A DNA stretch of 64,000 nucleotides from Candidatus Zymogenaceae bacterium (lineage in GTDB: Bacteria > Desulfobacterota > Zymogenia > Zymogenales > Zymogenaceae). The translations under genes were made by a program, and so were the position numbers. The stretch is taken from positions 1 through 64,000 of the forward strand of contig JAFGFE010000018.1 of NCBI GenBank assembly GCA_016931225.1. Reading direction: 5' to 3'. Shown one piece after another: positions 51,759 through 60,452 of the stretch. The stretch's first letter is position 1; the number at the start of each line of letters is the position of its first letter. A model generated the notes under the pieces. It saw nothing but the letters and a program-made list of their open reading frames with translations. It was not told where the DNA came from and made no database searches.

Positions 51759-52715
51759 ATGAAACGAGCGCTCATCACCGGGGCACTGGGACTGGCCGGA
51801 GTATATCTGGCTCGACACCTCATTGAGAAGGGATATCGTGTATTTGGAATGGACGTCAGGGACGGCCGTGACGACGACCTTGTCCCTGAGGGGCTCAAGA
51901 TCATTACCGGAGACATTACCAATCCGAGTGATGTGATCGAATCTTTTAAGATATCGTCTCCTCATCTGGTCTTTCATCTCGGGGCGATGATCTCGGGCGG
52001 CGGGGCTGCGGGCGGCAGCGCCGATTTTTTGGATTGCAATGTGAAGGGAACGCTGCATGTTCTCGAGACGGCGCTGGCTCAAAACAAGAAATCCCGGATT
52101 CTCTTTTCCTCCTCTTCCGCGGTGTATGACGCGGGTATTCGAAAGACGGTTGCCGAAGACTCCCCCCTGGGGCCCGTGACGTTTTACGGAGTCACGAAGC
52201 TGTTGTCCGAGCAGCTGTGCACCTATTTCGCCGGGAAATACGATCAGGAAATCGTTATCGCACGGACCTTCAACAATACCGCCCCGGGAGAGCATACCAG
52301 GATGGTGTCGTCCAGCCTGGCCGTCCAGGTGGCGCGGATGGAGGGTGGTGAGGCGCCTCCCCTTTTGAAGGTCGGGCGGACGGACATCGTGAGGGATTTT
52401 ACGGACACGCGGGATGTTGTGCGCGCATATTTCGGACTCATCGAAAAGGGCGAGCGAGGCGGGATATATAATGTCTGCAGCGGCACCGGCAGGCCGATAG
52501 CATGTATTATCGATGTGCTCAGGGAAGCGTCTTCGATCTCCTTTGACGTGGAGACGGAATCCGGGCGGGAGAGAAATGCAAAAGAGGACATCTCGTCCCA
52601 GATCGGCGATCCGTCGAAGCTTACGGCCCGAACGGGATGGAAGACGAACATCCCCTTTGAGCAGACGATACGGGAGCTTCTGGACTATTGGAGGAGGAAC
52701 GTGTCGCGTTCCTGA
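51759..52715 (+). CDS. NAD(P)-dependent sugar epimerase/reductase, GDP-6-deoxy-4-keto-mannose reductase-like
   Basis: A 318-residue extended SDR. It has ALITGALGLAGVYLARHLIE, VFHLGAMISGGGAAGG, the catalytic FSSSSAVYDAG with FYGVTKLLSE, ARTFNNTAPGEH and REDW-like VRDFTDTRDVVRAY. The block pattern lies near Rmd and GDP-mannose dehydratases. It starts 12 bp after the nucleotidyltransferase gene. A GDP-linked sugar would fit the neighbour, but this is inference. Confidence 0.75.
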   Translation: MKRALITGALGLAGVYLARHLIEKGYRVFGMDVRDGRDDDLVPEGLKIITGDITNPSDVIESFKISSPHLVFHLGAMISGGGAAGGSADFLDCNVKGTLHVLETALAQNKKSRILFSSSSAVYDAGIRKTVAEDSPLGPVTFYGVTKLLSEQLCTYFAGKYDQEIVIARTFNNTAPGEHTRMVSSSLAVQVARMEGGEAPPLLKVGRTDIVRDFTDTRDVVRAYFGLIEKGERGGIYNVCSGTGRPIACIIDVLREASSISFDVETESGRERNAKEDISSQIGDPSKLTARTGWKTNIPFEQTIRELLDYWRRNVSRS

Positions 52716-52861
52716 GCGTCGATGTCATCCGTATCTTGAATAATGGATCGCACAGACTGCCGCGGCATGAAGGAGATATCCCGACAATTCCGGGGAATCT
52801 TCCTGATATCATCTCGAAACGAAAATGAAGAGTGTCTACAGTAACCATCGTGTGGTAGGGT

Positions 52862-53782
52862 ATGAAAAAGATTACCGTTTCAACATCAACATTCGGTGCG
52901 TATGACAGAGCCCCCCTCGAATCTCTTGAGGCCAGGGGGTATACGGTCGTGTTGAATCCGTTTGGAAGAACCCTTTCCGAACAGGAGGTGATCGACCTTG
53001 CCGGGGGGTCGGTCGGCCTTATTGCGGGCACGGAGTCGCTCAGCCTCGGGGTGCTGAATTCCCTTTCCGATCTCAAGGTGATCGTGAGGCTCGGGACCGG
53101 AATGGATAATGTGGATATGGAGGCGGCAGAAAAAGCGGGAATCGCCGTTACCAACACACCCGACGGTCCCGTTCTTGCTGTGGCGGAACTGACAATCGCC
53201 CTGGCGCTCTCGCTGTTGAGAAATATCGCCCTGATGAACGGTCACATGAAGGGCGGGACGTGGGAAAAGAGGATGGGAAACCTCCTTTTTGGGAAACGGG
53301 TCGGAATCATCGGGTACGGTAAGATCGGCATGAAGGTGGGGGAGCTGTTTCAGAAACTCGGCTGCGATATTTCTTTTTTCGATCCCGTCGTGGAAGCGTC
53401 TTTTCCCGGTGCGACGAAACTTTCGCTTGTGGAGCTGCTCAAAACATCGGATATCGTCACCATACATGCTTCCGGCGGGGACGCTCCCATCATCGGGAAA
53501 GAGGAAACGGCCGTGGTGAAAGAGGGCGCATGGCTGATAAATTGTTCCCGGGGCACGCTTATTGATGAGACGGCGCTCATCGACGCGCTTCAAAGCGGCC
53601 GTATTCGCGGGGCTGCGCTGGATGTCTTCAGCCGGGAGCCGTACAGCGGCCCGCTGACGGCCCTGGATAACGTGATCCTGACCCCACATATCGGGTCGTA
53701 TGCACTGGAGGCGCGGGTGAAGATGGAGCACGACGCAGTGCAGTTGCTCCTTGCGGGGTTGGATGGGCTGAACGGGAAATGA
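52862..53782 (+). CDS. D-3-phosphoglycerate dehydrogenase-like 2-hydroxyacid dehydrogenase
   Basis: A 306-residue D-2-hydroxyacid dehydrogenase. The NAD motif is GKRVGIIGYGKIGMKVGELF, followed by INCSRGTLIDETALIDAL and the catalytic region ending LTPHIGSYALEARVKME with the active-site His. The Arg and Glu sites are in IVRLGTGMDNVDM and the 240-265 region. It has no ACT or ASB domain, so it is shorter than housekeeping SerA. Inside a glycan locus it may make or break a hydroxy-acid building block. Its actual substrate is unknown. Confidence 0.8.
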   Translation: MKKITVSTSTFGAYDRAPLESLEARGYTVVLNPFGRTLSEQEVIDLAGGSVGLIAGTESLSLGVLNSLSDLKVIVRLGTGMDNVDMEAAEKAGIAVTNTPDGPVLAVAELTIALALSLLRNIALMNGHMKGGTWEKRMGNLLFGKRVGIIGYGKIGMKVGELFQKLGCDISFFDPVVEASFPGATKLSLVELLKTSDIVTIHASGGDAPIIGKEETAVVKEGAWLINCSRGTLIDETALIDALQSGRIRGAALDVFSREPYSGPLTALDNVILTPHIGSYALEARVKMEHDAVQLLLAGLDGLNGK

Positions 53783-53910
53783 GTGAATAGATCGCCGAAG
53801 GGACGGGGCGATAAAAGGGGGAGGGAAACGTGCGCGGGTCGATGTGTATTGAGAGATGACGGATATGCACGGGTTTCATTCTTTTAGTGTAAAAGTATCC
53901 GGTGAGCGGT

Positions 53911-54585
53911 ATGGATGAATGGATTTTTCTTTCGTATCTGTTGGACGGGCGGACGCCCGCATACGGCGGCGGTGAATCCATACAGATAGAGTCCGTTCGA
54001 TCGATGGAGAATGGAGATACCTGCAACACATCGCAATGGGCCCTCTCAAATCACCTGGGAACGCACATCGACGCCCCCAGGCATTTTGCACACAACGGAA
54101 AAACCGTCGATGACTATCCGGCTTCTTTCTGGATATTCACCTCGGTCTGTGTTGTGTGCGTTGAAACAACGAAGGGTGAGATGACGATCGGGCGCGGTGA
54201 ATTGGAAAAGGCGGGGGTGCCCGATCAAACCGACCTTTTGATATTTAAAACAGGTTTTTCCGACCTCAGAGATAAGGACTCCTATATCTATGAGGGGCCG
54301 GTGTTTCTGCCGGAAACCGCGGATTATATCCGATCGGAGCTTCGGTCCGTCAGAGTCATCGGATTCGACTCAATATCGGTCTCATCATGGAGGGACCGCC
54401 CCCTTGGGAGGGAGACGCATAAGCGGTTTCTGGACCATGAAAACCCCATCCTCCTTTTGGAGGATCTCGATCTCTCTTCGATAGATCGTCACAGCACCAT
54501 TGTGTGCTGTATCATCAGCCCGCTTCGTGTGACCGGCGCCGACGCCTCACCATGTACGGTTCTGGCGCGGATACACCATACATGA
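53911..54585 (+). CDS. Cyclase-family metal-dependent hydrolase (kynurenine formamidase-like)
   Basis: A 224-residue protein of the PF04199 cyclase fold. The metal motif NHLGTHIDAPRHF (HxGTHxDxPxH) lies at about 49-61, with FLSYLLDGRTPAYGG at the start and VIGFDSISVS later. Members open amide or lactam rings with Mn or Zn. The role here is unknown; it follows the dehydrogenase gene by 128 bp. The ATG at 53911 has GGTGAG ahead; a GTG 9 bp earlier is an alternative. It is the last gene before a new promoter. Confidence 0.8.
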   Translation: MDEWIFLSYLLDGRTPAYGGGESIQIESVRSMENGDTCNTSQWALSNHLGTHIDAPRHFAHNGKTVDDYPASFWIFTSVCVVCVETTKGEMTIGRGELEKAGVPDQTDLLIFKTGFSDLRDKDSYIYEGPVFLPETADYIRSELRSVRVIGFDSISVSSWRDRPLGRETHKRFLDHENPILLLEDLDLSSIDRHSTIVCCIISPLRVTGADASPCTVLARIHHT

Positions 54586-54741
54586 GTATTATCGCCGATG
54601 GAAGCGTTGCCGACATGGATGAAAAAACGGCCGTATAGCGCCGTTTCGCGTTGCCACGCGGGATCTCACGGTAATCATGAAGGAGACATGAGGATTTCCC
54701 GGTACTTGGCTTTTTTGATCGTGTGCGGCAACTTTTTTTGT
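54586..54741. other. Gap after the cyclase gene
   Basis: An inverted pair around 54623-54645 (ACGGCCGTATAGCGCCGT) may fold, but no T-run follows. No coding frame is supported. Confidence 0.4.
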
Positions 54742-54770
54742 TTGACACGATACAAGAGAGCGGTTAAAAT
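54742..54770 (+). promoter_or_regulatory. Promoter upstream of pseB, twin of the regulator promoter
   Basis: TTGACA (54742-54747), 17 bp and TAAAAT (54765-54770), exactly as at 41872-41900. Transcription would start about 500 nt before pseB. Confidence 0.7.
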
Positions 54771-54782
54771 TCAATAAGTGAA
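54770..54782. promoter_or_regulatory. Palindromic operator TTCAATAAGTGAA, copy 2
   Basis: It differs from the copy at 41900 by a single base (G for T) and sits at the same place relative to its promoter; AAAA before and CATC after are also shared. The likeness of two sites 12.9 kb apart in the same locus suggests one regulator for both. Confidence 0.68.
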
Positions 54783-55273
54783 CATCAAAAGTGCTGGGAT
54801 ATTAGCGAAATAGCAAAGAATCGCTTTTATTCTATCGGGTTCTCTCGTCCCGACGTCTCTGTTCGCGAGAGAGTACCATGAGTGGATGGTCGAGAGCGAT
54901 CTGTTCGTCGATGTGATGGATCGGCGACTGCTTCGACCGCGGGACCCGATCCTCTCGGAATGACATGCGCCGTATGTATTGAGAGGTGCGTTGATCGGGA
55001 TATGTGGGAAATATTCGATTGATAGCATTGAAAGAAGAGAAGATGACGTTTCTCTTGTTCCGGTGAAAAATGGGGGGGCTTTCGCTCTCTCAATTGTGGA
55101 ACAGGAGATGTTAAACGTGTCATATTTATGGTAGTATCGGTATATGGGATGAAGATGGGCGTTATGTTTCATACCAGGATGAACTCGCAGTGGTTTCCTG
55201 GTAAAGTTTTTTGTATTGTGCATGAAAAACCGATGTTCATTCCACTTACCATGTACCGGAATGGAGAAAAACA
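54783..55273 (+). other. Long untranslated leader before pseB
   Basis: About 490 nt separate the promoter from the pseB start. No gene is supported; one frame at 54811-54960 is open for about 49 codons and contains EWMVESDLFVDVMD but has no credible start or known match. The leader has stem-forming segments such as CTCTCG/CGAGAG near 54840-54875. Its length suggests control after initiation, or the remains of a lost gene. Confidence 0.45.
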
Positions 55274-56299
55274 TTGTTAAACGGTAAAACGATACTTATC
55301 ACCGGTGGGACCGGATCGTTCGGGAAAAAATGCGTTCAAACCATTCTTTCCCGATATGAACCGAGAAGACTTATCATTTTCAGCAGGGACGAGCTGAAAC
55401 AGTTTGAGATGTCACAGGTGTTCAGCGTGGAGAAATATCCTTGTCTTCGATATTTTATCGGCGATGTGCGGGATAAAGAGCGGCTGCACAGGGCGTTTCA
55501 CAATGTTGATTATGTCATTCACGCCGCCGCCCTCAAGCAGGTTCCATCCTGCGAGTACAACCCATTTGAGGCGATCAAGACGAACATCATCGGCGCGGAG
55601 AATATCATTAATGTCGCCATCGACCAGGGGATAAAGAAAATCATCGCCCTTTCGACGGACAAGGCTGCGAATCCAATCAACCTGTACGGCGCCACCAAGC
55701 TCTGCGCCGACAAGCTGTTCATCGCGGCCAATACATATGCGAGCAGCGGAAATACGCGTTTCGCCAACGTCAGGTACGGCAATGTGTTCGGCTCTCGGGG
55801 AAGCGTTATCCCGTTTTTCCTCGAGGAGCGAAAGAACGGGGTGCTTCCGATTACGGATGAGCGCATGACGCGGTTCTGGATCACCCTCCAGCGGGGTGTT
55901 GATTTCGTTCTTGCAAGCCTGGAGAGAATGAAGGGCGGTGAGCTTTTTATCCCCAAAATCCCGAGCATGAAAATTGTTGACCTGGCCCGTGCCATCGGCC
56001 CCGAGTGCGAATTGAAGGTTGTGGGCATTCGGCCCGGAGAAAAAATACACGAGGTGCTCCTTCCCCGGGAGGAGTCGAGAAACGCCGTTGAATTTGATGA
56101 ATTTTACGTTGTCCAGCCCGATATGAAATTTTTTCATTACGAGTCATGGAGTAACGGTGCGGAAGTCCCGGAAGGATTTGAATACAACAGCGGGAACAAC
56201 ACTCAATGGCTGACGGCTGAACAGATGAGAAGCATGATCGAGGAGCTGTATCCCGAAGAACCGGTTGGTATTGATACCACCTATATGAAAATAAAATGA
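55274..56299 (+). CDS. pseB: UDP-N-acetylglucosamine 4,6-dehydratase (inverting)
   Basis: A 341-residue SDR, first enzyme of pseudaminic acid synthesis. It starts from TTG with GGAG 7 bases ahead, giving the family N-terminus LNGKTILITGGTGSFGKK. Further marks are FSRDELKQFEM, HAAALKQVPSCEYNPFEAI, the catalytic LSTDKAANPINLYGATK (Thr-Asp-Lys triad typical of PseB/FlaA1) and VRYGNVFGSRGSVIPFF. It makes the 4-keto-6-deoxy-L-arabino sugar used by PseC. pseC follows 1 bp after the stop. Confidence 0.93.
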   Translation: MLNGKTILITGGTGSFGKKCVQTILSRYEPRRLIIFSRDELKQFEMSQVFSVEKYPCLRYFIGDVRDKERLHRAFHNVDYVIHAAALKQVPSCEYNPFEAIKTNIIGAENIINVAIDQGIKKIIALSTDKAANPINLYGATKLCADKLFIAANTYASSGNTRFANVRYGNVFGSRGSVIPFFLEERKNGVLPITDERMTRFWITLQRGVDFVLASLERMKGGELFIPKIPSMKIVDLARAIGPECELKVVGIRPGEKIHEVLLPREESRNAVEFDEFYVVQPDMKFFHYESWSNGAEVPEGFEYNSGNNTQWLTAEQMRSMIEELYPEEPVGIDTTYMKIK

Positions 56300-56300
56300 G

Positions 56301-57515
56301 ATGAACGATCCCGAAATAATTCCATATGGCTGCCAAACGATAGAAGAAGACGATATTGAGTCCGTTGTAGAGATTCTTCGCTCAACCCTCATTACCACCG
56401 GCCCGGCAGTCGAACAGTTTGAAGATAAACTGCGGAATTACCTGGGAGTGAAATACGCCGTTGTGTGTTCATCCGGGACGGCGGCGCTGCATCTCGCATG
56501 TTTGGCCGCCGGAATCGGCCCCGGAGATGACGTCATCACCTCTCCCCTTACCTTTTCGGCGTCGGCGAACTGTTCCATATTCGTCAATGCCCGCCCACGC
56601 TTTGTGGATATCGAGATTGACACGGGATGCATGAACGCCGATGCCCTGGAGGAATACCTCTCAGAGAGAAAAAACAACGGGAGCGCACGCGCGGTTATCC
56701 CCGTTCATTATTCCGGGCTCACCTGTGATATCCCCGGGATATACGATATCGCCCGGGAAAACGACCTTGTTGTCATTGAGGACAGCTGTCACGCCCTTGG
56801 TGCACAGTACCGGCATGATGGAACATGGTACATGGTTGGGGCGTGTGCCCACTCGGACATGTCGGTTTTCAGCTTTCATCCGGTGAAACACATCACCACC
56901 GGTGAAGGAGGGGCGATAACGACGAACGATGAAAATATATATAAAAAGTTGATCAAGCTTCGGTCTCACGGTATGGAAAAAGACCATGAACACTTCAAGT
57001 ATCCGGAGCTGGCTCAAGATAATACGGGGAACGTCAATCCGTGGTACTACGAAATCGAAGAGGTCGGGTATAACTTTAGAATCACCGACTTTCAATGCGC
57101 ATTGGGTATGCACCAGCTGCAAAAACTGGAGACGTTTCTTGAAAAACGGAGAAAGATTGCATCAGTATATACCGAAGCGTTTTCTGATTTGGATCACCTG
57201 GCTCTCCAGGCGACTTTTGAAGATCGAAACCATGCCTACCATCTGTTTCCGGTATTAATTGATTATGATGCGATCGGTTTGACGCGTGGAGAGTTGATGC
57301 TATTGTTGAGAGATAAGGGAATCGGGAGTCAGGTACATTACATCCCGGTCCATTATTTGGGATATTACCGTAAAAAATTCGGATATTCGCCGGGCGATTA
57401 TCCGAACGCGGAGCGATTCTATGAAAAAGAGCTGTCGCTGCCGATTTTTCCGAAATTGACCCGCGAACAGCAAGAACATATCATAGAAGAGATTCAGCGG
57501 GTTTTCAGTTCCTGA
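56301..57515 (+). CDS. pseC: UDP-4-amino-4,6-dideoxy-N-acetyl-beta-L-altrosamine transaminase
   Basis: A 404-residue PLP enzyme of the DegT/DnrJ/EryC1/StrS family. It opens with IIPYGCQTIEEDDIESVVE; VCSSGTAALHLACLA binds the phosphate, VIEDSCHALGAQ carries the PLP-ring residues, and FSFHPVKHITTGEGGA has the Schiff-base Lys. NFRITDFQCALGMHQLQKL is typical of PseC. It adds the 4-amino group from glutamate. It is translationally coupled to pseB. Confidence 0.93.
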   Translation: MNDPEIIPYGCQTIEEDDIESVVEILRSTLITTGPAVEQFEDKLRNYLGVKYAVVCSSGTAALHLACLAAGIGPGDDVITSPLTFSASANCSIFVNARPRFVDIEIDTGCMNADALEEYLSERKNNGSARAVIPVHYSGLTCDIPGIYDIARENDLVVIEDSCHALGAQYRHDGTWYMVGACAHSDMSVFSFHPVKHITTGEGGAITTNDENIYKKLIKLRSHGMEKDHEHFKYPELAQDNTGNVNPWYYEIEEVGYNFRITDFQCALGMHQLQKLETFLEKRRKIASVYTEAFSDLDHLALQATFEDRNHAYHLFPVLIDYDAIGLTRGELMLLLRDKGIGSQVHYIPVHYLGYYRKKFGYSPGDYPNAERFYEKELSLPIFPKLTREQQEHIIEEIQRVFSS

Positions 57516-57567
57516 CATACTCGTTTATTGTAATCGGTCGAAAAGAAAAAAGAACACAGCATATAGA

Positions 57568-58335
57568 ATGGACGATTATAAAATCGGTTTGAAAATATGG
57601 TCGATCAATAAAGAGTATTTTCAACCGGCACAGATTCTTATCTCAGAGGGATATTGTGATTTTCTGGAAATCTATTATGTTCCGGGTTCCAGCGCGGATT
57701 ATGTATCACTCTGGAAGAAAATTGACGCCCCGATTTTTGTGCACGCCCCTCATTATTCCCACCGAGTGAATCTATCCCTTCGGGAGTTTGAAGAGGGTAA
57801 TCGGAAGTCGCTGGATGAGGCAATAACCTTTGCGAAGCGCCTCGACGCCCGGGGAGCAATTATACACGGAGGAACGGGGGGAACAATCGACGAATTGATC
57901 CGCCAGATCAGTCGGTTTGACAGGAACACCTTGATCATCGAAAACAAGCCGGTATGTGGCTTGAATGATGCTTTCTGTGTTGGTGTTACCCCGGAAGATA
58001 TCAAAACGATTCTCGATGAGCTCGGTATGAGGTTCTGCCTGGATATTTCGCACGCGATTATCGCCGCGAATACACTCGGGATCGATGCGCTCGAGTTGAT
58101 CGATAGCTTTATTTCTCTCGGGCCGACACTATATCATCTGTGCGATAGTTATACCGACGGTAATGTCGATCATCATTTGAATATCGGGGATGGTGATTAT
58201 GATTTCCCGGCTTTGTTGTCTCACATCCCAAAAGACGCATGGATAACGCTCGAAACTCCGAAAAACAAGAAACCAGGCCTTTTAGATGTTATAGATGATG
58301 TTCAATTGCTGCGACACTTGTGCGGCCATGAATAA
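57568..58335 (+). CDS. Sugar isomerase/epimerase-like TIM-barrel protein
   Basis: A 255-residue xylose-isomerase-like (AP endonuclease 2 fold) protein. Metal and substrate residues are suggested by VHAPHYSHRVNLS, AIIHGGTGG, LIIENKPV, FCLDISHAIIAA, HLCDSYTDGNVDHHLNIGDG and ITLETPK. Members isomerise sugars or act on inositols and hydroxypyruvate. The role in this locus is not known. The gene is AT-richer than the legB region. No strong ribosome site is seen. Confidence 0.75.
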   Translation: MDDYKIGLKIWSINKEYFQPAQILISEGYCDFLEIYYVPGSSADYVSLWKKIDAPIFVHAPHYSHRVNLSLREFEEGNRKSLDEAITFAKRLDARGAIIHGGTGGTIDELIRQISRFDRNTLIIENKPVCGLNDAFCVGVTPEDIKTILDELGMRFCLDISHAIIAANTLGIDALELIDSFISLGPTLYHLCDSYTDGNVDHHLNIGDGDYDFPALLSHIPKDAWITLETPKNKKPGLLDVIDDVQLLRHLCGHE

Positions 58336-58613
58336 GTGGAGCAATTGTTCCTCGTATTTGAGAAAGAGATATGTCGTTTTAAGACATGGACATGTGCATG
58401 CGATAGAGTAATAATTTGATTTGGTGGAGAAAGAGTTGATATGTGAGAGTACAAGACTCCTTCAAAATTTTGATATGAAGTGTTTTTTTAAATTATCAAA
58501 AGTTTTTAATGTGCGCCCGGTAGTGTGAGAAACGAAGGATTTGTCACGTCACTCGATGGAGAGAAAAGTCAGGCTGAGTTTTTTAGTGTTGTCCGGGCAG
58601 AGGAGAGCCTTTC

Positions 58614-59522
58614 ATGAAGGTAGCGGAATATAAGGTAATTACCGACCCAAAGTATGGTTTTAAACGGATTGATCCTGTACCCACGGACGAAGAACTAAGA
58701 AAACATTATTATGATACATACTATTCCTTGGTTTCAGATAACCGGGGAGTTTCTATGAAAAGACTGCTTGAGCGGGATACGGAAACACAGCTTGAGATCA
58801 ATTGGCTGGAGCAGACGGTATATACTGATATTGAGCACATATTACGGACCAATTTGGCTGAGGAGAGTAGATCACTGCTTGAGGTTGGTTGCGGCACCGG
58901 GGATTTCCTGGCCTACCTTTCCGACCGCGGGTGGGATTGTGAAGGCGTTGAACCGTCGCAGGAGGCAACTGAGTATATTGTCAAGGAGAAGGGAATCCGA
59001 ATTCAGCATTGTTTTTTTGAGGATTTTGTTGCCGATTGTCCCGAAGCGCACAAAAAATACGACGTGATCTTGCTCATGAATGTTCTTGAGCATGTACCCC
59101 GTCCCGACGAGTTTCTCAACATGACAAAGAAGGTATTGAAGCCGTCATCTGGAATTGTATGTATCAAGATTCCGAATGATTTTTCACGTTTCCAGGAGTT
59201 GGCGGAACAGGTCATTGACGAAAAAAAATGGTGGGTACAGGTTCCCGACCATATAAATTATTTTGATTTTTCTTCCATTGAATTATTTTTAAACAAAATG
59301 GGATTCCATATTATTGAAAAGGTGGCGGATTTCCCCATGGAATTCTTCTTGCTGTCTGGAGACAACTATATCAATAAACCGGATGTTGGGAGCGCATGTC
59401 ATAAGAAAAGAAGAAGATTTGAAATGTCCATTCCGGGAGATCTCAGAAGAAGTCTTTATGTTTCTCTCGCACAGATTGGAGTCGGGAGGGAATGTACGGT
59501 CTTCGCTTCATACCGGGAATGA
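58614..59522 (+). CDS. Class I SAM-dependent methyltransferase
   Basis: A 302-residue methyltransferase of the Methyltransf_23 type. Motif I is LLEVGCGTGDFLAYLSDRG (about 88), motif II GVEPSQEATEY, then YDVILLMNVLEHVPRPDEFLN and GIVCIKIPN. The N-terminus (KYGFKRIDPVPTDEELRKHY) resembles that of sugar-modifying methyltransferases. GAGGAG lies 7 bases before the ATG. It probably methylates a sugar or an attached group of the glycan. Confidence 0.85.
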   Translation: MKVAEYKVITDPKYGFKRIDPVPTDEELRKHYYDTYYSLVSDNRGVSMKRLLERDTETQLEINWLEQTVYTDIEHILRTNLAEESRSLLEVGCGTGDFLAYLSDRGWDCEGVEPSQEATEYIVKEKGIRIQHCFFEDFVADCPEAHKKYDVILLMNVLEHVPRPDEFLNMTKKVLKPSSGIVCIKIPNDFSRFQELAEQVIDEKKWWVQVPDHINYFDFSSIELFLNKMGFHIIEKVADFPMEFFLLSGDNYINKPDVGSACHKKRRRFEMSIPGDLRRSLYVSLAQIGVGRECTVFASYRE

Positions 59523-59570
59523 TATTGATTGATGAAGAATCTGGATACTTTTTAAAAGGCACAATTGTCG

Positions 59571-60452
59571 ATGATAGATACAGTAATAGTTACGGGGGCG
59601 TCCGGTTTTCTCGGTTCCGAGTTGTTGATATGTTTGAAAAAGACATACCCGAAAGCAACCATTATTCCGATTGTATCTCCAAGACAGGAAAAAGGAATTG
59701 ATTTATGTGATGATAATGTCGTCTCTCAACTCAATCAGACATACGACATACCTCATCCCGATAATACCCTCTTGATACATGCCGCTGCGTATATGGATTG
59801 GCACTCAAGGGAGGGTATATTCAAAAATGTGGAGATGGCGACCAATATTGCCGAATGGGCGAAATCTCAAGGAATTGGTTTTAACATCTTCGTGAGCAGT
59901 GTCAGTGTCTATAAACAAAGCGAATATGCAGATCACACGACAGGGTGTTTCCCGGAAACATATTATGGGATAGGGAAATTAACCTCCGAACATGTTTGGA
60001 GGATGTTATTGCCGGAAAAAAACAGATCGATCATCAGATTTTCGGGTATCTGGGGTTGGCAGAGGAAACCGACTCTTTTTTGGAACAAATTGCTGATCTC
60101 CGCCGCGACGGATTCTCACAATGATTCTGATCTCGTTATTACACGAGCAGGCAGTAAAAGGAATTATATATCATATAGGGAAGCATCCAATTGCCTGATA
60201 CATATAGCGAAGAACCGTTTACATGGGACGTTTCTTGCGGCGGGCAAGGATATGATAGACACGAAAACTTTTATCGACTATCTGAATAAACAAAAAGACT
60301 CGAAATTGTCGGTTGTCTGGAATGATGACGGTCATCAGGATGAGATTTTTTTTAAACCGAGCGATGAAATACTGGATTGCTTACACCCGTTCGAAGATGA
60401 AATGGAATATATGTGGTCCCAAAAACCGGCATGGGTTGATGAAACCGCATGA
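59571..60452 (+). CDS. NAD-dependent epimerase/dehydratase
   Basis: A 293-residue extended SDR. It has VIVTGASGFLGSELLICLKK, LLIHAAAYMDWHSREG, the catalytic FVSSVSVYKQSE with YGIGKLTSEHVW, and IRFSGIWGWQRKPTLF. The C-terminal part (IDTKTFIDYLNKQKD) is shorter than in epimerases such as GalE. The ATG is preceded in frame by TTG at 59565, which has AAGG at better distance. Its stop overlaps the next gene by 4 bp (ATGA). Confidence 0.75.
   Translation: MIDTVIVTGASGFLGSELLICLKKTYPKATIIPIVSPRQEKGIDLCDDNVVSQLNQTYDIPHPDNTLLIHAAAYMDWHSREGIFKNVEMATNIAEWAKSQGIGFNIFVSSVSVYKQSEYADHTTGCFPETYYGIGKLTSEHVWRMLLPEKNRSIIRFSGIWGWQRKPTLFWNKLLISAATDSHNDSDLVITRAGSKRNYISYREASNCLIHIAKNRLHGTFLAAGKDMIDTKTFIDYLNKQKDSKLSVVWNDDGHQDEIFFKPSDEILDCLHPFEDEMEYMWSQKPAWVDETA

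Noticed and set aside
54811-54960. Open frame of about 49 codons in the pseB leader containing EWMVESDLFVDVMD
   Set aside because: No start codon near its beginning and no family I recognise; kept only as a note on the leader.
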